Positions 31,574-43,456 of a stretch of 64,000 nt of DNA are shown here, piece by piece (the first letter of the stretch is position 1; the number at the start of each line of letters is the position of its first letter). Below the pieces are notes generated by a model that was not told where the DNA came from, did no database searches, and worked only from the letters and a program-made list of their open reading frames with translations. The stretch spans positions 2,845,590 through 2,909,589 of the forward strand of contig OY744471.1 in NCBI GenBank assembly GCA_963556145.1. Direction: 5' to 3'. Origin of the DNA: Hygrocybe punicea (lineage: Eukaryota; Basidiomycota; Agaricomycetes; Agaricales; Hygrophoraceae). The position numbers and the translations under genes were made by a program.

Positions 31574-33953
31574 CTAGTCTGTCATCAATGGGTTCTTCTG
31601 CAAAGTCACATTGAGAACATTCATGTTGAGAAGAGGCTACAATGTCATTAACTTTAAACAACTCCATAGCCAGATTTGCAACACTGATGCCCACAGTGCC
31701 TCTAGGAATGTCTGTAGGATTCATGTTATGCAGTGTAGTTCTAAGGTGATCTCTTAGTTGTTCAAATGCTACATTTTTGTGCAACACCTCAGAAAAACCA
31801 TGAGACAATGTGCTCAAATGATTAAGGTTGACCACAGGTACGGGTTTACCCGCGGTTTTTAGGTCACGGGTGGCGCGGGTACGGGTACGGTTGCCAAATT
31901 TGGCACCCGCAACCAAACCATGACCCATACCCGCGACTCAGCGGTTTTTGACGGGTTGGTGACAACAACAGGGCTACGTGCCCTCAGGTACATTTCTTTT
32001 GTATTTGACATTAAACTGACTATCTTTTCTTAGATAATATTGAATTACCATACCACCACAAAAACCCCAACCCAAAACCCCACGCCCGCAAGAGGACACA
32101 TCTAAACGCATCCCAGACCGTGATCCCACAATGCCAGCACCAATGCCCAGCCAATCGGGCACCAACACCAGCTCAAAGCCACAATGCCGCTGCCAAGAAG
32201 TCGCAAGTGCGAGCCTGTGGCCTAACGGCATCGAAATGCAGGCCAACGTGTATGTGAAGACAGCGGCAGCAGTCAAGCGGCCTGTGGCAACGCAAACGAC
32301 GTGGCAACGCAAACGACGTGGCAACGCAAACGACGTGGCAACGCAAACGATGTGGAATACCATAGCAAGGACGGTGACGGTGATGGGGATGACGATGCGG
32401 ATAGGACGAGGTGGACGTGGATGACGAGGGCCCAGGATTATGACGATGAGGGCCAGGGCCAGGACAACAATGGACGACAGCCATGATGACGACAGCCAGA
32501 ACGATGATGGCCAGGACAACGATGGCCACAATGATGGCAGCCGGGACAACGACGGCCAGGACAATGACGGCCGGGGCGACAACGGCCACAATGACACCAG
32601 CCGATTGGCCAACAGTAACAAGGTTGGCAACGACGCGACGTGGGACAAGGATGGGCCAGGGGATGAAGGGCCATGGGGACTGTCAACAATGTTGACAGAA
32701 CCATGACCCCCCCTCAAATGACCTCGCGAACCGCGTCAGCCGCATGTCAATTGACATGGCGAGGCATTCGCGAGGTCGACAATGACCAGGACAGAATGAG
32801 CTCCCACCACAGACCTGTAGCACCCGTGGGTCGTACGGTTCGTGGCGGGTGCTACCCGTCACGGGTACGGTCTTCACGGGTGCGGGTACGGTATTGGCAA
32901 ACCCAACCCATACCACACCCGTGGTCAACCCTACAAATGATGTTTGTGAATACTGTAGACTACTTTACATGATTGTCTTTCCAGAGATTGAATGGAATCA
33001 CCAACAATGAGTCATATGCACAGCTGTAGTCATTTCTGTCCCAGATCAGTCCAGCTGGGGAGTTAATGATCTGTTGCTTGCTTGTGGATCCATTGTTGAC
33101 ATGGTCTTTGGTGATCCAAGGTGTTTAGCTACTGGTTCATTGTTTGTGTCAAGTGAATGTTTTTGGGTTGAACCAATAGCAACTGAGCCTTTTTCTGGGA
33201 CAAATGAAGTTGCAATTACAGTTGCTTTCTGTTTGCCTTTGCCTTTTTCAACCAGTTGCCATGGGCTATCAGGGATGGTATGAGCCAATAGCAATGGATC
33301 AGTTGGTGACCATTTAATAGCATTATCAGTTTTGGAGGAATATAGTGAATTCCCTTCCACTGCTGAAAGCTTCTGAGCATAACAGAGCATGTACCAGCTT
33401 GAATGTAATCAGGCAATTCTTCTTCATATCTGATCCTGGTAATCTCATCAAGCAATTCTAGTTCTCTAAATTCTTGTCTAAGATATCCAGAACAACCTCT
33501 AGTGATCACTTTAGTGTCAAAGCCTTGAATTATTACAGTTTCAGCAGCAGAATCACTTCTAGACAATGAAGAATAATATGACATGTGGTTGAAGCAACTG
33601 TTTAAATGCACAACATTGAATGGACATGTTTTTCCTTGAGCAGCATCAGCAGTCATCGCAAAGTTGGGAAGCACCCAGACTTGTTGTCTCTCACTGGATT
33701 CCTTCAGGTCACTGGGAAATACACACTGAATTGTCTTTGTGCTTTTTACAATGGGCACTACATTGTCAGGCAGTCCTGGTATCTGCACCAGCTTTGGAGG
33801 TTTGTCCAGTTCAACAAATAAAGTGTCAAGTATTCTTTTGCCATGACTGGCTTTCATTGACTGCCATCCAACAACAAATCCCTCTTGTCCATTTGTCATG
33901 CAGAGTTCAGTGGCATCATTGTTGCAAAGCATCACAGGCATACCAAGACACAA
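31574..33953 (-). pseudogene. Pif1-like helicase C-terminus plus a YSCAYDS domain, split by a hAT-like element
   Basis: From 33953 down: LGMPVMLCNNDATELCMTNG, the helicase C-terminal region with ADAAQGKT and SYYSSLSRS motifs, then RQEFRELELLDEITRIRYEEELP, a linker with KGKGKQKAT, and LIWDRNDYSCAYDSLL. After the 31823-32933 insert comes STLSHGFSEVLHK..GISVANLAMELF..ECSQCDF. Such helicase plus cysteine-protease-like (SCAYDS) proteins are common in basidiomycete mobile DNA; ATPase motifs I-III are missing here. A stop and a frame change near 32950, and truncation at both ends, show it is dead. Confidence 0.7.
31823..32933. mobile_element. hAT-like non-autonomous element (1,111 bp)
   Basis: The ends TAAGGTTGACCAC and GTGGTCAACCCTA are inverted, and CAAATGAT is duplicated at 31815-31822 and 32934-32941. 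The ends carry words of the type ACGGGTACGGG. TCAATTGA lies at 32747-32754 inside CATGTCAATTGACATG next to CGCGA boxes. The middle has tandem AACGCAAACGACGTGGC units (32290-32350) and GAC/CAG-rich low complexity with long but meaningless ORFs. Confidence 0.88.
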
Positions 33954-33959
33954 AAAGAG

Positions 33960-34600
33960 TTTTCATAAGCCCTGGAGTCCCAATTCTAGGAGACGGATCT
34001 CATTGGACTCGATTCCTGACTTTGGACTTGCCTTATATATGTATCCCCTCATCCTTACAGAGGTATGTATGATTTTAGATCTTTTTCTTGGACATTCATT
34101 TTCCCCTCCATTTTCCTGTCTTCATCGCATTGCAACCCCCCTCTTCTCATCCCCATTCCAACTTTGCTTTGTAGTTTTCTATTGGCCGAAATAGACATGA
34201 CCGAAAGTAGACTACCCATACATGTACTATAAGAATGGTCCCCGACGACCATACAAAAAAGAGATACCCATAGTCCCCATTTCCTTACAGTCAGAATCAT
34301 GTTTAATCCCTTCAAATGCTTGTCCTTGTAGACCCTTAGATTTTCGTAGTTGACCTCATCATCTTTATTGTTGTTCCATTATTTGTTCATCATTCCCAAC
34401 CTGACCCAACCTGACCCGCCATACCCAATGTTGTCAGCATTGTCGGGTCCATTGTTATTTATCCGTTTTCTGTCTGTTCATCGCCGGGTTCATCATTATT
34501 TGTCCAGTTTTACATGGCAGCTTTACATTTTACTTCCATTTCCAACATTTTACTATTATTCCCAACACTGATTATCCACTGTCACTTCTACGCTGACACC
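33960..34600. other. No supported gene
   Basis: The helicase frame is lost upstream of LFLCLGMP at a TGA, and nothing recognisable follows. The stretch is unremarkable mixed-composition DNA with CCATACCC-like words near 34410. No ORF of weight on either strand. Confidence 0.5.
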
Positions 34601-35550
34601 CTCTAGTTAGGATTTATGTTCTGAAGCCACCCTGAAGCCACACCTACAATGGCGATGTGCTGGTTCCTTGACATTGCCAGCCAAGATGTCAGTGTCCCTT
34701 TGTTTATCCAACTCCTTGAATTCCTCATCGGTGAGTTTGCGCCAATAGATTCTACCCCCCCCTCAACTGTCGAAGGATGTCCTCCAGGTCAGTGATTGAG
34801 ATAGAAATTGCGCTCAGGTTCTTGAAGAGGTGTTTCTCAGGCCATCCCTCAATACTGACTTGATAGCGTTGTACTACATTCTGCCAGTAATATGCCCAAT
34901 GCATCAAGGCCTTGGGATCCTTTGTAATATTACCTGGCAGATATAAGTAATAGCAATATTGATTAATGGGAATACATACAGAGACCAGTCTGAATCTCAC
35001 TTCAAATATCTGTGTGAAGTGAAGATGCATGCTGCTGGTGATGGTTAAACCATGAACAGCAGACTAACATAAAACCAACCTTTGATACCCTGCATTGCAA
35101 AGCCTTCCATCTTGCCAATAAAATGTTGTGGGTCCATCTTCATGACACTCTCCAAAAAGTTTTCAATGCCATTGGTTTCATATATGAGACCATTGAGAGG
35201 GAGATCTGTCAACCCACATGCAGTAAAAAGTAGGGACTCCACACCAGTGCGTGATCTCAAATTGCTCAACTGCATGCAATATGATGAGACCACAAATACA
35301 GAGAACAGTGAACTCTGTACCTCATTTTCTATAACCTTGAGCGTCTTCATCACATCATTGACCCTCGACTTGATGAAGATCTGAAGTCCACATGTTCAGT
35401 TTGCCTTGTGAGTCTCGAACTCTTTGATGAGTTCCATCTTCTGTTTCTCAGTCAGTGCCTCATACTCCAACTTGTGAGAATGAATGAGTCCTTGTAGAAC
35501 CTCCCTTCCAGTCCCTTTCAGAGTTAAGATCAATGAAGATATGCCTAAGC
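34600..35550 (-). pseudogene. Accessory ORF downstream of a DDE transposase (unknown function)
   Basis: Fragments in minus-strand order: ENEVQSSLFSVF, SRTGVESLLFTACGL, MKMDPQHFIGKMEGFAMQGIKG, an intron-like gap, then YYWQNVVQRYQVSIEGWPEKHLFKNLSAISI and RIYWRKLTDEEFKELDKQRD. From memory, basidiomycete proteins with the pattern GWP...FKNPSAIS..L..L...L..G...W..LT occur beside transposases of the kind found just upstream. Their role is not known to me. Frame changes between pieces make it a probable pseudogene. Confidence 0.45.
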
Positions 35551-35749
35551 TACAAGAAGAAAAGGATTTACTGCTGTCAGCCTCAGTTCTTGGGGGGGAA
35601 TCTTTGTTGGCATAAGATAGATGCCATCAGGAACCAGCACCCTTATGTAATACAATCACATGATGTTCCCATGGCCAAATGTTGACCTTGGCCATGCAAA
35701 ATCAGGAAATATACATGTACTATAACTGTAACATAGACCTTTTGACTTC

Positions 35750-38700
35750 GGCAATCATACTGGCTGGTAAGTGCGATGTCCATGATACTTCCAATTGGCC
35801 CATGCAGCCTCAGCTCCTGCTAATCCCTGTAAATAGGCTGAAATAAATTGTGCCAACCTATTTGCATAACTATCCAAAAAAATTGAGCCAGGCATAGACA
35901 ATATAATATAAAAGACTCACCATTGTATTTGCAGCAGGGGAACATTGTCAAGACATTGGATAACATTTTTCTCCATAGCCTCAATGTCCGAAGTCAAAGC
36001 TGTTGACCAGTAATGAAATTTGGTGGCCCCCCAATACTGTTCTATAAAGTTGAGCTCACAATGAAATTTAGGATAAAAGTCACAGATATGCCCTCGTCGA
36101 CTAATGTACTCTTCAAGTTGAGACTTCTGTGAGGTAAAGTCTGGCTGACAAAAGAGAAGTCAACGGCAACAACAGTTTGTGTGGCCAGCCTCACATTTGA
36201 ACCCGGTGCACTCCACCTTCAATCTGCCTTCAGGCCAGAGGCTACGCTCACGGATGATAACTCCCATGCCCTTGAACCAACCAGGCATGCTTGGGTGATT
36301 CATAGGGTAGTATAATTCTTGAGTGGTTCCATCTTCAAACTGAGCATTGCGCATTTTGGGCCCTCCTCGGTTTGTCCAGTTCTTGCTTGGCTTCTTCAGC
36401 ATGTATTGAGCAGAGAGTACATCAGGGGCATGCTTCTGGTGACTAGACACATTGTCAAAGAGGAATAATCTGGTGGTGAAACTGTGCATTTTTGACTCAA
36501 AGATATCGATTGCTACCTCTGTCTGTTTCAGCAAATCATCAGCATCAAACCATCCATCCTGATTCTTCCCAGCTTTAAAAATGACCCAAGCCTCACTGCA
36601 AGACTATCAATCAGGTGAAATTGCAATATTCACAGTTGAACACACTGCTCATCATCTTTCAAGCAGCCCCACTCTGATGTCAGAAACTCAGAGATCATCA
36701 ATGACAGTCCCTTGCCCTTGCGTTCTGGTGTTGCTTTGTTGTCGGCATGAATCCATTTGGTCTTGCGGAAATCATTTGCACAGAAGGTGGACTCATTGTG
36801 AGTGACGAGGATGAGTTGAAAGCAGGGATTTCCCTTGATCAGAAATCCAGATGGAGTGGTCAGACAGCCATTATTGTCATATGTGACTATTTGTCTTTCA
36901 TACTCCTTCCACCTCTTAACAAATTCCTCCCAGTACTTCACAACATCCTCTCTTTCATGACCATCCACATACATTCCATTGCATCTTAATCTGTATCACC
37001 AATGCAACTTGCCAAGCCATCACTGCACTGTTTGCAAAGAGATTTTCTTTGCATTTGGAATCATCCATAATAATGAACTGGGAGCTTTCCGTGACTGAGA
37101 AAGTGATGGATCCATGTATGTATGTTTTGAGTGTGATGTGAGCTGTGCCCCATGGATTTTGATACCACCAAGGAAGCCTCTCACCAGCCATATGAAAGTT
37201 CAGGGTTGAGATAAAGATTTAGCATACCAACCATCACAGTGATCCAGCCACAAAAGAAAACATCAATCTTCTTGTCCTTAGATTTGACAGAAAGTATTGC
37301 CTGTGCCCATCACAGACCAGGGAAGTCTTTATAATTCAGCTGATTCAAAGCATTATCTGTTGGTATTTCATGACTATCATCACTAGGTCTTTTACCCTCT
37401 CGGAGTGCACAAAGAAATTTGTCTATCTCTGACTCGAGCACCTGCCCTCACACAGGCCAAGGCTCATTTTCATGAGCTTGATGAACAGGTTTGGCGATGA
37501 TTTCCAGTTGCACTGCCACTAGTGTATTGCACGGGTAACCCCCGTGTACTTTTGGGGATACCCGTACCCGTACCCATGAATACCCGTACCCATCACCGCG
37601 GGTATGGGTTTTGTGCTGGGTCTTTTTTTTCCTACCTGTACCTGACCCGTACCCATACCCGTAGTGGGTAACCCGCGGGTCTCACACTTGCGACACCGGA
37701 CATGCACGCCCTTTGACCTCGCGACACCGGACATGTGTCAATTGACGCATGCCGTGTGAGCACGAGGTGAAATGGGTGTGGGTGCAGGCCCGGTGCAGTG
37801 GAGTTGGTGGGTGGGCACAAAGCCGGGTGATGTGTCGTTGGACGTGTGGGCCGGTGGACGCGTGGGCTGGTGGACGCGAGGTGAACGGGGGTGGTGGGCA
37901 CAAAGCCAGCTGATGCGTCATTGGACGTGTGGGCCGGTGGACGCGTGGGCTGGTGGACACAAGGTGAATGGGGGTGGTTGTCTTCGGGCGCTCTGGCTCA
38001 TTGCCGACCGGTATGTGGGGGGCCTGGGATGAGTCTTGAGCCCCGTCATCTTTCTTGGTGCCTATCACCTCGCGAACGACATCGACACGTCAGGGCGTGT
38101 TCGCGAGGTATGGAATTAGTCAATGTCAATGTAGGTAGAATCTAGATACGTACTGGGGCCGGTAGGTGGGTGCACCACCCTCCCGGCCATGCTCTCCATT
38201 GCCGTTGTCGTGGTCGTTGTGGTTGGATTGTTGCGGTTGCGTTTGAACCCGACGCATCATTCGTGTGACTGAATGTCACGGGTTACCCGTCGCGGGTATG
38301 GGTAATCGCACGGGTACAAATTGCTGTACCCGTACCCGCACCTGTGGCTGTACCCGCGGCAATACCCGCGGGTTTACCCGTACCCGTGCAATACACTAAC
38401 TGCCACAATTGAGGTCTCAAAAGGCTGTGAGCAACTTTCAAACTGAAAGAGTTTTATTGGATTCTTACATTGTTGTCTTTGGATAAGTCAGATGCTGGTG
38501 GAGACTCCAGAACATCTTGCTTTGCTTGAAACCAGTGGTCGACAAACTTCTGTCCCAATTTCTCAAGCATCTTCCAGTGCTGAGCATAGCGCCATTGGGT
38601 CCGAACAGCCTTCCCAGTGTAAAACTTGGGTTGCTTGGTCATCTTTTGTCGCTCAGCAACTGCAACAGCTTCTTGTGCCCTTTGAAGAACAGCAGCAAAT

Positions 38701-39155
38701 GTGAGCAGTGTGGCATTGTTGTTGATCTTGGTCACTTCTTCGGCATCCAATTCCAAATCCTCCAGATCATCCAAGTCACACTCAAACATGTCACCTTCTT
38801 CAAGTTGGCAAAACCTGTCCTGGATTTCTTTCAGTTCTGGGTGAGCACAATTGTCATCTTCACTTTTGGAATCAGAACTTGAACACTGGATTCCTGGCAG
38901 ATAATCAGAGTCACTCCCAGAGTTGGATGGAGCCGCTTCATCTCTGGGCTTGGAATGGGCATTTTTGAGATTATTCCAGCATGTAGAATGAGCTTTGGAC
39001 AGTTTCCCCATCAGGTGATTGAGTTCTGGCCTGTGTTTCCTGCCAGGCCAGTCACTCTTCCAGGTCATGTGGTGTATTATATAAGTGGCCAAATGTACGC
39101 TCCAAAATATCAAAACTCTGGCAATCCACATGAAAAGTGATTCGGAAACATTCAT
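35750..39155 (-). pseudogene. DDE transposase of a basidiomycete family, split by a hAT-like element
   Basis: Read downward: an acidic, Ser-rich N-terminus (GSDSDYLPGIQCSSSDS), FAAVLQRAQEAVAVAERQK, TGKAVRTQWRYAQH. After the insert come LNLYLNPELSYGWRESSLVV and YVDGHEREDVVKYWEEFV. The catalytic core follows: LILVTHNESTF (family THDEST, so the first Asp is Asn), LFLFDNVSSHQK (second Asp), NHPSMPGWFKGM, a Cys cluster GHTNCCCR, a TGA at 36160-36162, then FHCELNFIEQYWGATK (third acidic residue), an intron at about 35868-35918, and GLAGAEAAWANWKYHGHRTY. The active-site and stop changes both fit C-to-T/G-to-A. Superfamily placement (Tc1/mariner-related or other) is left open. Confidence 0.8.
37520..38398. 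mobile_element. hAT-like non-autonomous element (879 bp)
   Basis: The ends TAGTGTATTGCACGGG and CCCGTGCAATACACTA are inverted, and ACTGCCAC is duplicated at 37512-37519 and 38399-38406. Collapsing one copy restores SIVAVQLEII in the transposase frame. The ends carry dense TACCCGTACCCG words. Inside are two GCGACACCGGACATG copies, TCAATTGA at 37738-37745, repeated GGACGTGTGGGCCGGTGGACG units, and a minus-strand GGTGGTGCACCCACC block at about 38150-38190. Confidence 0.92.
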
Positions 39156-39159
39156 TGAA

Positions 39160-39411
39160 AAGTATCTTAATTTGGTAATAACTTGCTCAATTCCTGGAAT
39201 ATTAAGAAACTGTCTCCTAGGAGCACAAACCCAGACATATCCCTACCATTTCCAGCAATAATATTAGTGAAGAAGAGGTCCTTGAACTCGTACTGCGTGG
39301 CACCCCGGCTGGGACCCCAAAAGAGTTCTCTGCATAAGTTCGGGCGCTCTCTCATATCACCCACCTGCTAGCAGTACAATCCACACCATATAAGCCTAAT
39401 AAGTAAGAAAT
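39160..39411. other. No supported gene; possible 5' UTR of LINE-2
   Basis: About 250 bp between the decayed transposase and the ORF1 ATG of LINE-2. A minus-strand frame of 65 codons exists but has no known features. The LINE 5' end cannot be fixed. Confidence 0.4.
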
Positions 39412-41810
39412 ATGAGCCTTTGACAGTGGGCAACCAATGAAGGCACATCCAAAAACAAACACAGCAAGCTACCACAGACAGCAATCACTTCCCCCCCAGA
39501 AACAAGAGCCTCGCGATCTGCCGCTACTCGAGAGCACAACTCTAGTAATAATGAGCCCCCGCAAACCGAACCAGAACCAGAATCGGAACAACAAGCCATT
39601 AACTTCCTCTCCACCAACCTGCTTCTTTCCCAGGAACAGAATCTCGATATCCCCACCCTCTCAGACATACTCATACAAATCACTAACATGGATAGCTGCC
39701 CCATTACACTCACCACTGCCAGAGCTATCCGATCGGTAGCTATCCTATTAAACCACATAGAATTTAACACGAGGACTAACACTTTGGTGGATGCCATCAC
39801 AACCAAGCTCAAACGACAGACTGGAGATTTCCACGACTCCCTCGGACGCACGATGGAACCCATCCTGGAATCTATCTCAGGAGAAATCACGAAACACATT
39901 GAATCCAGCCTTACGGACACCAAAACCCAATTCCAACAAGCGGTCGCGCATCTCACCAAAACGTCAACCACCCTCGAAACCACCACCACCTCGTACAAGG
40001 ACGCGGTCCTATCTCAGAACTTACACCCTACCCATGCTCAAAAGGACCCGCGCATAACAGCAAAAGAACAACTACAAGTATGGCCGGTCAGGGGTACACC
40101 TGCAGTGCTCTGGGGCTGTACTCGGACCCGTACCCGTCACGGGTACGTACCCGAGGCCAAAAGTACGGGTATGGCATGGGTTTTGCAGGGGTACAGGAAG
40201 AAACATGCAAAATACTCCATTTTTACCTGTTTTTGGTGGTTTTTATGGTTATTGTGGACGGAATACTGGCCGGATCCCTTTAGTGTAAAGGTACACAATG
40301 TTCGGAATAGTGTGGAGAGTGTTGAGAGCATTTTTACATATTTTTACAAGCAATGATTCTCATTATATCCCTCAAAAATAGCGAAAAATACCCCAAAAAT
40401 TGAGTTTTTGATGTTTCTTCTCCCAAAAAAAATACAGCCCATACCCGTGTGGGTACTGCGGGTATTCTGGGGCTGGACTCGTACCCTTAACCCGTGGTAC
40501 CCGTACTCTTAACCCCTGGGGGTATTGCATACCCTTGACCTGCCCTAACTACAAGCCCATCAATTCCTCATTGACGTCGAGGATTCACCAGAAACAAAGA
40601 AGGCACTAGACATCAGCCTAGCAAAACTAACAGAGAAAGCTAACGTAGCTCTCCAAACTACAGCCCCCCCACCGACGGCCAAATTCCTAGGCGTCACTAG
40701 GCTACGAAATGGAGGAATATTACTAGAGGCTAACTCAAATGATACCGCACAATGGCTACGCAACGATCAGCATCTCACCACCTTTCTCACCCACTTTGGA
40801 CACGGTGCCTCGATCAAACGTCGTACTTACACAACAATAGCTTACTTCATCCCACTAACATTTGACCCAGAATCACCCGAACACCTCAGGGAAATTGAGG
40901 AATCAAACAACCTGCCGAATAACTCCATACAATGTGCAAATTGGATCAAACCAAAGGACCGTCGCACACCCAACCAAACCTGCGGCCACACCATATTCGC
41001 CTTCGACTCCCCCGACACGGCCAACAAAATATTAGCGAACGGCTTCTACGTCTGCCACAAAAGGATCAACGCTACCAAAAGCAAGAAAGAACCCATGTGC
41101 TGCCTTCGATGTCATCAATGGAACCACACTGCAGCACGCTGCCCAGCCGACATCAACACATGCGGCACCTGTAGAGATCAACACAGAACATCAACTTGCG
41201 ACAACCCCTCACGACCCTACTGCACCCCCTGCAGACAACGCGGCCACACCAGCTGGGACCGTAACTGCCCCATTTTTCAACAAAAATGCAAAGAAGCAGA
41301 CAACTGCAACCCAGAAAACCTTCTACCCTACTACCCCACGGCCGAAAAATGGACCCAATCCCCATACCCTGACAGCCACCCCAAAGCATACGGTTTATCT
41401 CGTGCCACCGCCCCCATACCGTTTGACCACCGCCCCACGACAGATTACCATTCAATGACCTTGAACAGACAGTGCTCTCCCCACCCGCTCCCTCCCCTCT
41501 CCCCAGCCACATGACACTACTCCCCACCCCACTCCATATTCGACCAACCACCACCACTCCCTCCCCCCGCAATCAATCCCCCCCATCCTCCTCCAGACAC
41601 CAAACCAGAACCGCTCGACAATCAGTTATCAACTTTGAGAAACAGCAACCGCCAATTCGCACCACTCTCGCTCCCACCATACCAGTACCAGTCCGAGCAT
41701 GGGCAGACGAACCGCTAGTAGCCCCCGTCGACCCTCTATCACCTGCGCTCGCACAGAACAGCGATCAAACGGACAGCACCTCCCACCTGACTCCCTTGAA
41801 TAATGCCTGA
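39412..41810 (+). pseudogene. LINE-2 ORF1 (Gag-like, zinc knuckles)
   Basis: ATG 39412 is followed at the fourth codon by TGA (39421-39423, fits CGA). The frame then runs through a Pro/Glu-rich start, a helical region (SDILIQITNMDSCPITL to LTDTKTQFQQAVAHL), the 40079-40547 insert (frame restored on removal), LGVTRLRNGGILLEANS (an RNA-binding-like fold), and knuckles CCLRCHQWNHTAARC, CGTCRDQHRTSTC and CTPCRQRGHTSWDRNC. ORF1 proteins bind the LINE RNA. Near 41460-41510 the frame appears to shift by one base; in the shifted frame it ends LTPLNNA with the stop overlapping the ORF2 ATG. Confidence 0.85.
40079..40547. mobile_element. hAT-like miniature element (469 bp)
   Basis: ACTACAAG is duplicated at 40071-40078 and 40548-40555. 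The ends are TATGGCCGGTCAGGGGTA and an inverted TAGGGCAGGTCAAGGGTA. CCCGTACCC/GGGTACGGG words lie at both ends, with an AT-rich centre. Insert plus duplicate is 477 bp, a multiple of three, and the ORF1 frame resumes exactly. Confidence 0.9.
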
Positions 41811-42666
41811 ACAGCCAGACACACAGCCGACACAGCTAAATGTATGGCAAATAAACCTCAACAAATCCACCAAAGCTCAATGGGACCTCATCAACTCGCT
41901 AATCCACACTAAATGCAACATTCTTTTAATACAGGAACCCTACTTCGACTTCTATGGCAACACGAAAGCCACACACAATTGGAGAGTCATATACCCATCC
42001 GACCGCTTCACCTCTGAAACACCCACTCACTCAGTAATATTCGTCAACGTCAAACTCAACACCAACTACTGGGAACAAATCAAAATCCACGGTTCCAACG
42101 ACCTCACGGCGATTCGCGTCAAATGTCCAACAGGTAACTTCTCCATATTTAATATCTACAATGACTGCCATCACTCCGACACCCTCAACACCCTCCACAC
42201 TTTTGCACGAACCCACGAAGCGACTCTCCACCAAAGGGACACCGATCACATGTTATGGTGCGGCGACTTCAACAGACACCATCCTCTATGGGACGAAGAA
42301 CGTAACCACCACCTATTCACCGCCAACGCCCTAACCCAGGCAAGAGTACTCTCATTGAAGCCACGGCCGACTGCGATATGATTATGGCACTACCCAAAAA
42401 CCTCCCCACCCTCAAATCCATGGCGACCAAGAACTGGACCAGAATGGATAACATATTCTGCACCACCAAAACAAGTAACCTAATACTCTCATGTGACACT
42501 AAACCAGAATTACGCCCAACCGGCACCGACCACATACCCATATCCACATCCATCATCTTTCCCCTACAATTAAGACCTGAAAAGTCCTCGCGAAACTTCC
42601 GCAACGCAGATTGGGACACTTTTCGTGCTCACCTCGACACTCAACTACAACAACTTCCTCCAACAA
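41803..42666 (+). pseudogene. LINE-2 ORF2, endonuclease part only
   Basis: ATG 41803 gives MPEQPDTQPTQLNVWQINL. Endonuclease landmarks are ILLIQEPYFDFYG, LWCGDFNRHHPLW and, after a one-base shift near 42345, DCDMIMALPKNLPTL, NWTRMDNIFC and GTDHIPIS. It ends at TQLQQLPP, where foreign palindromic DNA starts. The start codon overlaps the ORF1 stop as ATGCCTGA, the same eight bases as in the other LINE copy. Confidence 0.88.
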
Positions 42667-42667
42667 T

Positions 42668-43065
42668 GTTAATCAACCGATATGACCAGATATACCATAC
42701 CGAACACATTGAACATGTTCAATGTGTTCGGTGGACATGTTCGGTCAACGTTGGTAAACCAATATAACTAGATATATCACACCGAACACATTGAACATGT
42801 TCGATGTGTTCGGTGTGGTATATCTGGTCATATCGGTTGATTAACATCCACCGAACATGTCCACCAAACACATCGAACATGTTTGATGTGTTCGGTGTGA
42901 TATATCTCGTCATATTGGTTTACCAACGTTGACCAAACATGTCCACCGAACACATCGAACATGTTCAATGTGTTTGGTGTAGTATATCTAGTCATACCGA
43001 TTGATGGACATCCACCAAATATGTCCAGTGACCAAACACACCAAACAACATGTTTGGTGTAGGAT
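42668..43065. repeat. Array of near-perfect 32-bp palindromes (end of a DNA element)
   Basis: A perfect 32-bp palindrome (half-site CCGAACACATTGAACA) at 42700-42731 recurs with few changes at 42782-42813, 42864-42895 and 42946-42977, each 82 bp from the last, with a decayed fifth copy near 43032-43062. Between them alternate AGATATA(C/T) and TATATCTGGTCATA boxes and CAACGTTG. 42668-42846 is itself a larger inverted repeat starting TTAATCAACCGATATGACC. I take it as the subterminal end of a transposon inserted in LINE-2; no matching far end was found. Confidence 0.82.
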
Positions 43066-43456
43066 ATCCAGTCCTTCTACATCCATCCAACAAGTCAGAC
43101 TTGTTGTGCTTTTCTGTCAATGGACCAGTCCATGAATATTCATCGAACAAATTAACTTGATTTATCACCTTACCAACTGAAAAATATTCAATGTGCTGTA
43201 CATGTCGGTTTTCTGCATGCAAGTACTAGCTTTGGACAACTTCTAAGCTCAAGCCACATCAAAAACATAAATAAATAGATCTGTTGTTTATGCATGCAAA
43301 GAAGCCGAACATGAGGTCGAACATGTGGCAATTGATCTGGTCACGTGGTCGTGACATCTGTATTCATAGTCTGGAGCGTTGAGTAATAAATCCACCCTTT
43401 TCTTTTGCTCTCAAATCACCTCACACATCAACCAAAAAACTTTTATTTCATCTACC
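43066..43456. other. Leader of the 43457 gene; no other gene seen
   Basis: AT-rich DNA with a CAAATCACCTCACACATCAACC leader-like stretch just before the ATG. A TTGAGTAATAAATCC at about 43379 could be part of a core promoter. Nothing else supported. Confidence 0.4.

Larger units (their letters stand above)
39412..42666 (+). mobile_element. LINE-2 copy: Tad-like non-LTR retrotransposon, 3' part missing
   Basis: Same family as the LINE at 8486-13027: the endonuclease halves are alike throughout (WQINLNKS, HNWRVIYPS, DFNRHHPLWDEERNHHLFTA). It keeps ORF1 and the endonuclease part of ORF2, then is cut at about 42667 by a palindrome array. Reverse transcriptase and RNase H are not found in the window. 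A hAT-like element sits in ORF1. Confidence 0.88.

Noticed and set aside
42700..42977. Regularly spaced repeats resembling a CRISPR array
   Set aside because: Eukaryotic context, repeats are palindromic over their whole length, spacers are related to each other, and there are no cas genes.
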